DNA from: Sphingomonas_R arantia | Lineage (GTDB): Bacteria > Pseudomonadota > Alphaproteobacteria > Sphingomonadales > Sphingomonadaceae | Direction: 5' to 3' | Assembly (NCBI RefSeq): GCF_042682045.1 | Contig: NZ_JBHUGS010000003.1 | Coordinates: forward strand, 62,001-126,000 | DNA: 64,000 nucleotides | Program-made: the position numbers and the translations under genes | Part shown: piece by piece, positions 61,625 through 64,000 of the stretch | How the letters are laid out: each line of letters starts with the position of its first letter | Numbering within the stretch: position 1 is the stretch's first letter | Notes under the pieces: model-generated | Databases searched by the model: none | Told to the model about the DNA's origin: nothing | Seen by the model: the letters and a program-made list of their open reading frames with translations, nothing else

Positions 61625-64000
61625 CTATAGCCGCTTCGGACATCGGAATGAAAACGGGCCGCTGCGACGGAAGGGATTGCTCTCGCTCGGCAGATCGAAC
61701 GTCAAATCCGCGCTGCTCGCGCCGTTGCCGAACCGTACCACGATGCGTGACGGACCGGCATTCTCGATCCGCGCTTTGTCCAGCAACCGGAACAAGGCAA
61801 ACGGGCCGCGCGCCTCGAGGCGCTGCAGTTCTCGCGTCCCGGCAAAAATCGCAATGTGCGCTGAAGGCAGGACTGCAAGGTTCCACAACAAAGGCCGAGG
61901 CATGCGATTGGCGTCGTCGAACCGATAGCTTGTCCCACCTGCGGACAGTTCAACCGCTGTCACGTCCGGACCCAGCGTGTCCACGCCAACATTGAGAGCA
62001 AGCCCGCCAGCAACCAGATCGCGGATTGCCGCGGCCTTCTGGAGTTGTCTGGCGCTTGACGCTGAAAACCCCGACGCGACCGGATCCTCCGCGTTCCAGC
62101 GCCACGCCTGTCGTCCCGTATCGAGAAGCGGTCGCAATCGGTCACGCGTGAAGATATCCAGCTGACCATTGACCCCGAACACACGCTGGAGATCGACCGA
62201 ACTGACGTCCGCGGCCGCGTTGCTCGCAAAGGGGTATCGTCCTTCGGAGGATTGCACGCAGGCGGGGAGCACATTCACTGAATATTCCTGCCCCAGCGAG
62301 GCTCGCCCGCTTCGCGCTGCCGCGCCTGCGCCGCTTCGTGTCGCCTGGTCGACGAACGCCTTGAGTTGTGGTGGTGCCACCACCCCGGCGGTAGACAGCT
62401 CCCCCAGGGCAGTCGCGAGCTGCCCCTGGACCGCACCGCCACTAGACGCCGATCCGGGCACACGCGCGGCGGCGTTTGCGACCGCCGCCTGCCGCACTGC
62501 CTTCACCAAGGCATCGACAGGTGCGTCGGTGCCCGCATCCCTTCCGACAAAGTCGGAGATCGGCCTGAAATGCTCCTGGATCTCGCGTCCGGCATCTACG
62601 TGTCCGGGTGCAGGCGATCCGTCGTCGCTGCTGAGCGCGGTGTTACGGCCGGCATCGAGGAGCAGCACCTTCAACGGCGAAGGCGTGCGGGTGATCGCCC
62701 CCAACGCCGCGGGGTCCTGAAAATAGTCCGCCGGCCGAGGCAGCGCCAGCAATGCGTCCCAGGCGGCAATGTAGTCGCGCGCATACCGCGTTGCGATTAC
62801 ATTGCGGATCTGTGGCAGCTGATCCTGGATTGAGCGGTTCGCGGCATCTGGCCCTAGCACCCATAGGTCCCGGTCGAGCTCCGCCCTTACGTCGCGCACA
62901 CCCGCCCGGTACCCACGGGTATAACCAGACTGGGTGAAGAACCAGGGGATCGTCGCGGCCAGCACCGCGTCACCGTTCCGGAATGCTCGCCGGTCGCCAC
63001 TCGTGAGCACGAGATCGGCACGCCAGTCGGGCTGGCCCATCGCCGAGGCGCGCTGACGGAGCACCGCATAGACATGATCAGCGAGCGAGAGGCTCTGCAG
63101 CGATGCCCGCGTCGAGGCGATCAGATCGCCGTCGAGTGGCGCGCGCCGGTTCGCCCACACCCGCCCCAGGTCCGGATCGGCTAACATCGCGTCGAGATGA
63201 TCCGCCAACTGAGCCCGCGCGTCGGCACGGTCGGCGCCGCCAAGCGAACGCATCCGCCAGTCGTCCAGCGCCCAGGCACGCACCGCGTTGCGGTCTAGCG
63301 GGCCGACACCACCCAGCATGAGGTATGCCTTAAGAGGCGCGTAGAGCTGGCCTGGATCCTGCTGCTCGCGCATCGCGCCCTCAGCCTCAAGCAGCAGACG
63401 CGGGAGTAGGATGCGTTGCAGCGCCTCCAGATAGGCTAGACGGGCAGTCGAGGCGTGCCCCGACTGGAACAGGCCGAGGCGCATGGACCAAGGCGGTTTG
63501 CCGCTGGCTTGATGGGCGAAGCCATACGGTAGGTTGCGCAGCCGATTGAGAACGTGGAGCGCCTGCTCCAGATCGGGATCGGTCGCGCGCACTTCAGCCA
63601 GGTCTATGCCTGCACGCCGTGCCTCTTCGCTTACCTCCCGGGCACCGACGTCAAGCGCCGCCTGAAGCGACGTGTTGTCAGCGAACGCATTGATCCACAA
63701 GCCCGCCATTGCCACAGATGCCATCGCAACCGCTGTAAGAACGCCAATCGTCGCGTAGCGCCGCCGTCTGCGCACGAGCGCCATCGGCCGGACTTTGCCG
63801 CCTTCCGGGATCATCACCTCCGTCAGCATGCGATTGAGGAAATAGGCGCGGCCCTGCCCCGACCGCGCGGGCGGATGGGGAGCATCATAAACCGACGCCA
63901 AAGTACCCAACATCCGATCAAAGGGCGTACCCTTCTGCGTACCGCTCGCGAAGTAGAAGCCGCGGAGCATCGGCATTGTCCCGTCATCCCCTCGGAACGC
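61625..64000 (-). CDS. tssM: T6SS membrane-complex protein TssM (IcmF), C-terminal part cut by window edge
   Basis: The visible 791 codons run without a stop to the window edge, so the N-terminal third, with its two first membrane segments and GTPase-like domain, lies outside. The visible part begins RGDDGT, then MLRGFYFASGTQKGTPFDR, typical of IcmF just before the third membrane segment (about 83-103 of the visible part, YATIGVLTAVAMASVAMAGL). The periplasmic domain follows, ending in the TssM C-terminal region. TssM spans the envelope and anchors the baseplate with TssL and TssJ. tssK and tssL are expected just right of the window. Confidence 0.93.
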   Translation of the reverse strand, partial: AFRGDDGTMPMLRGFYFASGTQKGTPFDRMLGTLASVYDAPHPPARSGQGRAYFLNRMLTEVMIPEGGKVRPMALVRRRRRYATIGVLTAVAMASVAMAGLWINAFADNTSLQAALDVGAREVSEEARRAGIDLAEVRATDPDLEQALHVLNRLRNLPYGFAHQASGKPPWSMRLGLFQSGHASTARLAYLEALQRILLPRLLLEAEGAMREQQDPGQLYAPLKAYLMLGGVGPLDRNAVRAWALDDWRMRSLGGADRADARAQLADHLDAMLADPDLGRVWANRRAPLDGDLIASTRASLQSLSLADHVYAVLRQRASAMGQPDWRADLVLTSGDRRAFRNGDAVLAATIPWFFTQSGYTRGYRAGVRDVRAELDRDLWVLGPDAANRSIQDQLPQIRNVIATRYARDYIAAWDALLALPRPADYFQDPAALGAITRTPSPLKVLLLDAGRNTALSSDDGSPAPGHVDAGREIQEHFRPISDFVGRDAGTDAPVDALVKAVRQAAVANAAARVPGSASSGGAVQGQLATALGELSTAGVVAPPQLKAFVDQATRSGAGAAARSGRASLGQEYSVNVLPACVQSSEGRYPFASNAAADVSSVDLQRVFGVNGQLDIFTRDRLRPLLDTGRQAWRWNAEDPVASGFSASSARQLQKAAAIRDLVAGGLALNVGVDTLGPDVTAVELSAGGTSYRFDDANRMPRPLLWNLAVLPSAHIAIFAGTRELQRLEARGPFALFRLLDKARIENAGPSRIVVRFGNGASSADLTFDLPSESNPFRRSGPFSFRCPKRL

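Overview
The window comes from a GC-rich alphaproteobacterium, most likely a sphingomonad (Sphingomonas or a close relative). The basis is the gene families and their order: rpmH-rnpA-yidD-yidC-engB, phaR beside a class III-like PHA synthase and a thiolase, a large TonB-dependent receptor, MltA/Smr/Tim44-type neighbours, and a MucR-type regulator. This is inference from recognised proteins and strong GC3 codon use; no 16S gene is present.

Positions 1-31.5 kb look like ordinary chromosome. A minus-strand polysaccharide O-acetylation cluster (MBOAT plus two SGNH proteins) is cut by the left edge. It is followed by a tRNA-Leu(CAA), comM/yifB, the rpmH-rnpA-yidD-yidC-engB translation and membrane-insertion cluster, a GST, dapE, a membrane-anchored LuxR-HTH/DUF4019 protein, a coupled timA-like/mltA/smr block, a PHA block, a TonB-dependent receptor with a 2OG-Fe(II) oxygenase and a convergent haem-oxygenase-like oxidase, mlaFE-type lipid transport genes, an acyltransferase, NudK and YiiG-like proteins, a DeoR regulator with phased direct repeats upstream, an AraC regulator and a serine hydrolase. 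Hairpin repeats of REP type lie in several gaps.

Positions 31.5-40 kb are an accessory patch with visibly lower GC. It opens with direct repeats beside the altered tail of the serine hydrolase. It then carries a TniQ/TnsD protein and a TnsB-like integrase that lacks two of its three expected catalytic residues, with no TniB/TnsC ATPase. Two broken IS3-family transposase remnants follow, flanking an unrecognised two-gene unit, and then a zinc-ligand-poor MucR protein, a GNAT acetyltransferase and an exported alpha/beta hydrolase.

Positions 40-64 kb hold most of a type VI secretion system. The minus-strand order is tssA, tssB, tssC, hcp, two unrecognised genes, tagJ, tssE, tssF, tssG, clpV and a ppkA-type kinase. 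Divergently placed are vgrG, a small associated gene and an FHA protein (tagH). pppA, tagF and a tssM cut by the right edge follow. tssK and tssL are not in the window and probably lie just beyond it. Kinase, FHA protein, phosphatase and TagF together indicate threonine-phosphorylation control of assembly. The two genes between hcp and tagJ, one with a WHH motif and one with hydrophobic segments and a proline-rich tail, are the best candidates for undescribed T6SS cargo.
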